This document shows positions 5,299 through 5,826 of a stretch of DNA of 5,826 nt, piece after piece. This DNA comes from Chloroflexia bacterium (GTDB taxonomy: Bacteria; Chloroflexota; Chloroflexia; Thermomicrobiales; UBA6265): positions 1 through 5,826 of the forward strand of contig JAUIGA010000219.1 of NCBI GenBank assembly GCA_030430125.1, read 5' to 3'. Within the stretch, counting starts at the first letter, position 1. Each line of letters starts with the position of its first letter. The notes under the pieces are model-generated. The model was not told the DNA's origin, ran no database searches, and saw only the letters and a program-made list of their open reading frames with translations. The translations under genes and the position numbers were made by a program.

Positions 5299-5826
5299 AT
5301 GAGTGAGTTCAACGGTCTTGGCGTGCATCTGGGCAACCTGAGCTATCTCTCGGATGCGGAAACGCGGTCGATCAGCCCGGAGAACTTCACCGGAGCGAAA
5401 GGCGAAGGTGGCAAGGCGACCGAAGGTACCGGCGCCGTGCCGGCGCGCGAGCTCGGTCAGGGATGGAAAGTCTCACCCAGCATTCGTATCGCCGCCGGGG
5501 AAACGGCCACGATCGCCGAAATCGACGGTCCGGGCGCGATCCAGCACATTTGGCTGACCGTGCACCCAACGTGGTGGCGACGTCTCGTCCTGCGCATGTA
5601 CTGGGATGGCGAGGATACGCCGTCGGTCGAGACGCCGATCGGCGACTTCTTCGCGAACGGATGGTGCGAACGCTGCAACATCAGCTCGCAGCCCATCGCC
5701 GTCAATCCCGCGGGCGGGTTCAACAGCTACTGGGAAATGCCGTTCCGGAAATCGGCGCGGATCACGGTTGAGAACCTGACCCCCGAAGAGAGCATGCCGC
5801 TCTACTACCAGGTCACCTACGCGCTC
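5299..5826 (+). CDS. DUF2961 / GH172-family glycoside hydrolase, N-terminal part (runs off right edge)
   Basis: The first 176 residues of a likely intracellular glycoside hydrolase. The family pattern is clear: ETRSISPENFTGAKGEGGKA (21-40), LGQGWKVSPSIRIAAGETATIAEIDGPGAIQHIWLT (52-87), LRMYWDGEDTPSVETPIGDFFANGW (about 98-122), then QPIAVNPAGGFNSYWEMPFRKSARITVENLT, ending in YYQVTYAL. This is the N-terminal part of the jelly-roll fold of DUF2961, now called GH172. Known members act on fructofuranosyl (difructose dianhydride I) or D-arabinofuranosyl linkages. The catalytic glutamates described for the bifidobacterial enzyme lie later in the chain and are probably outside the window. No signal peptide is present, so it should act in the cytoplasm on sugar brought in by the divergent ABC importer. 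ATG at 5299 is the natural start, 21 nt after the regulator gene. The family call is strong; the substrate is open. Confidence 0.87.
   Translation, partial: MSEFNGLGVHLGNLSYLSDAETRSISPENFTGAKGEGGKATEGTGAVPARELGQGWKVSPSIRIAAGETATIAEIDGPGAIQHIWLTVHPTWWRRLVLRMYWDGEDTPSVETPIGDFFANGWCERCNISSQPIAVNPAGGFNSYWEMPFRKSARITVENLTPEESMPLYYQVTYAL

Overview
The window is GC-rich, densely coded bacterial DNA carrying a divergently transcribed sugar uptake and breakdown locus, plus the start of an unrelated-looking exporter or permease gene. The GC content, the Tat-type signal on a binding protein, the LacI regulator beside a DUF2961 enzyme, and the TAGGGT-type -10 box suggest a high-GC, probably Gram-positive-like (monoderm) lineage such as Chloroflexota/Thermomicrobia or an actinobacterium. 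This placement rests on general impression and not on a marker gene.

Left part, minus strand, read from about 3950 down to 1: a promoter (TTGACA, 17 nt, TAGGGT) drives a carbohydrate ABC transporter of the CUT1 type. It encodes a MalF/UgpA-like permease (3836 to 2901), a MalG/UgpE-like permease (2829 to 1888) and an extracellular solute-binding protein (1787 to 438). No ATPase gene is present, so the transporter would need an ATPase encoded elsewhere. A perfect 13-bp stem-loop at 338-373 follows the binding-protein gene. Just beyond it are a candidate promoter and the first 82 codons of an MFS transporter that runs off the left edge.

Right part, plus strand: a LacI/PurR-family regulator (4213-5277) is followed after 21 nt by a DUF2961 (glycoside hydrolase family GH172) gene that runs off the right edge.

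The 376-nt region between the two divergent units (3837-4212) holds two similar imperfect palindromes with a central CG, GAAATCGATTAC at 3936-3947 and GTAAACGATTAC at 4186-4197. One sits on the expected start point of the transporter promoter, the other just ahead of the regulator gene. The simplest reading is a self-contained regulon. The LacI protein would repress both units until a sugar, imported by the ABC transporter and hydrolysed in the cytoplasm by the GH172 enzyme, releases it. Known GH172 members act on fructofuranosyl or D-arabinofuranosyl linkages, so a furanose-containing oligosaccharide is a reasonable but unproven guess for the substrate.
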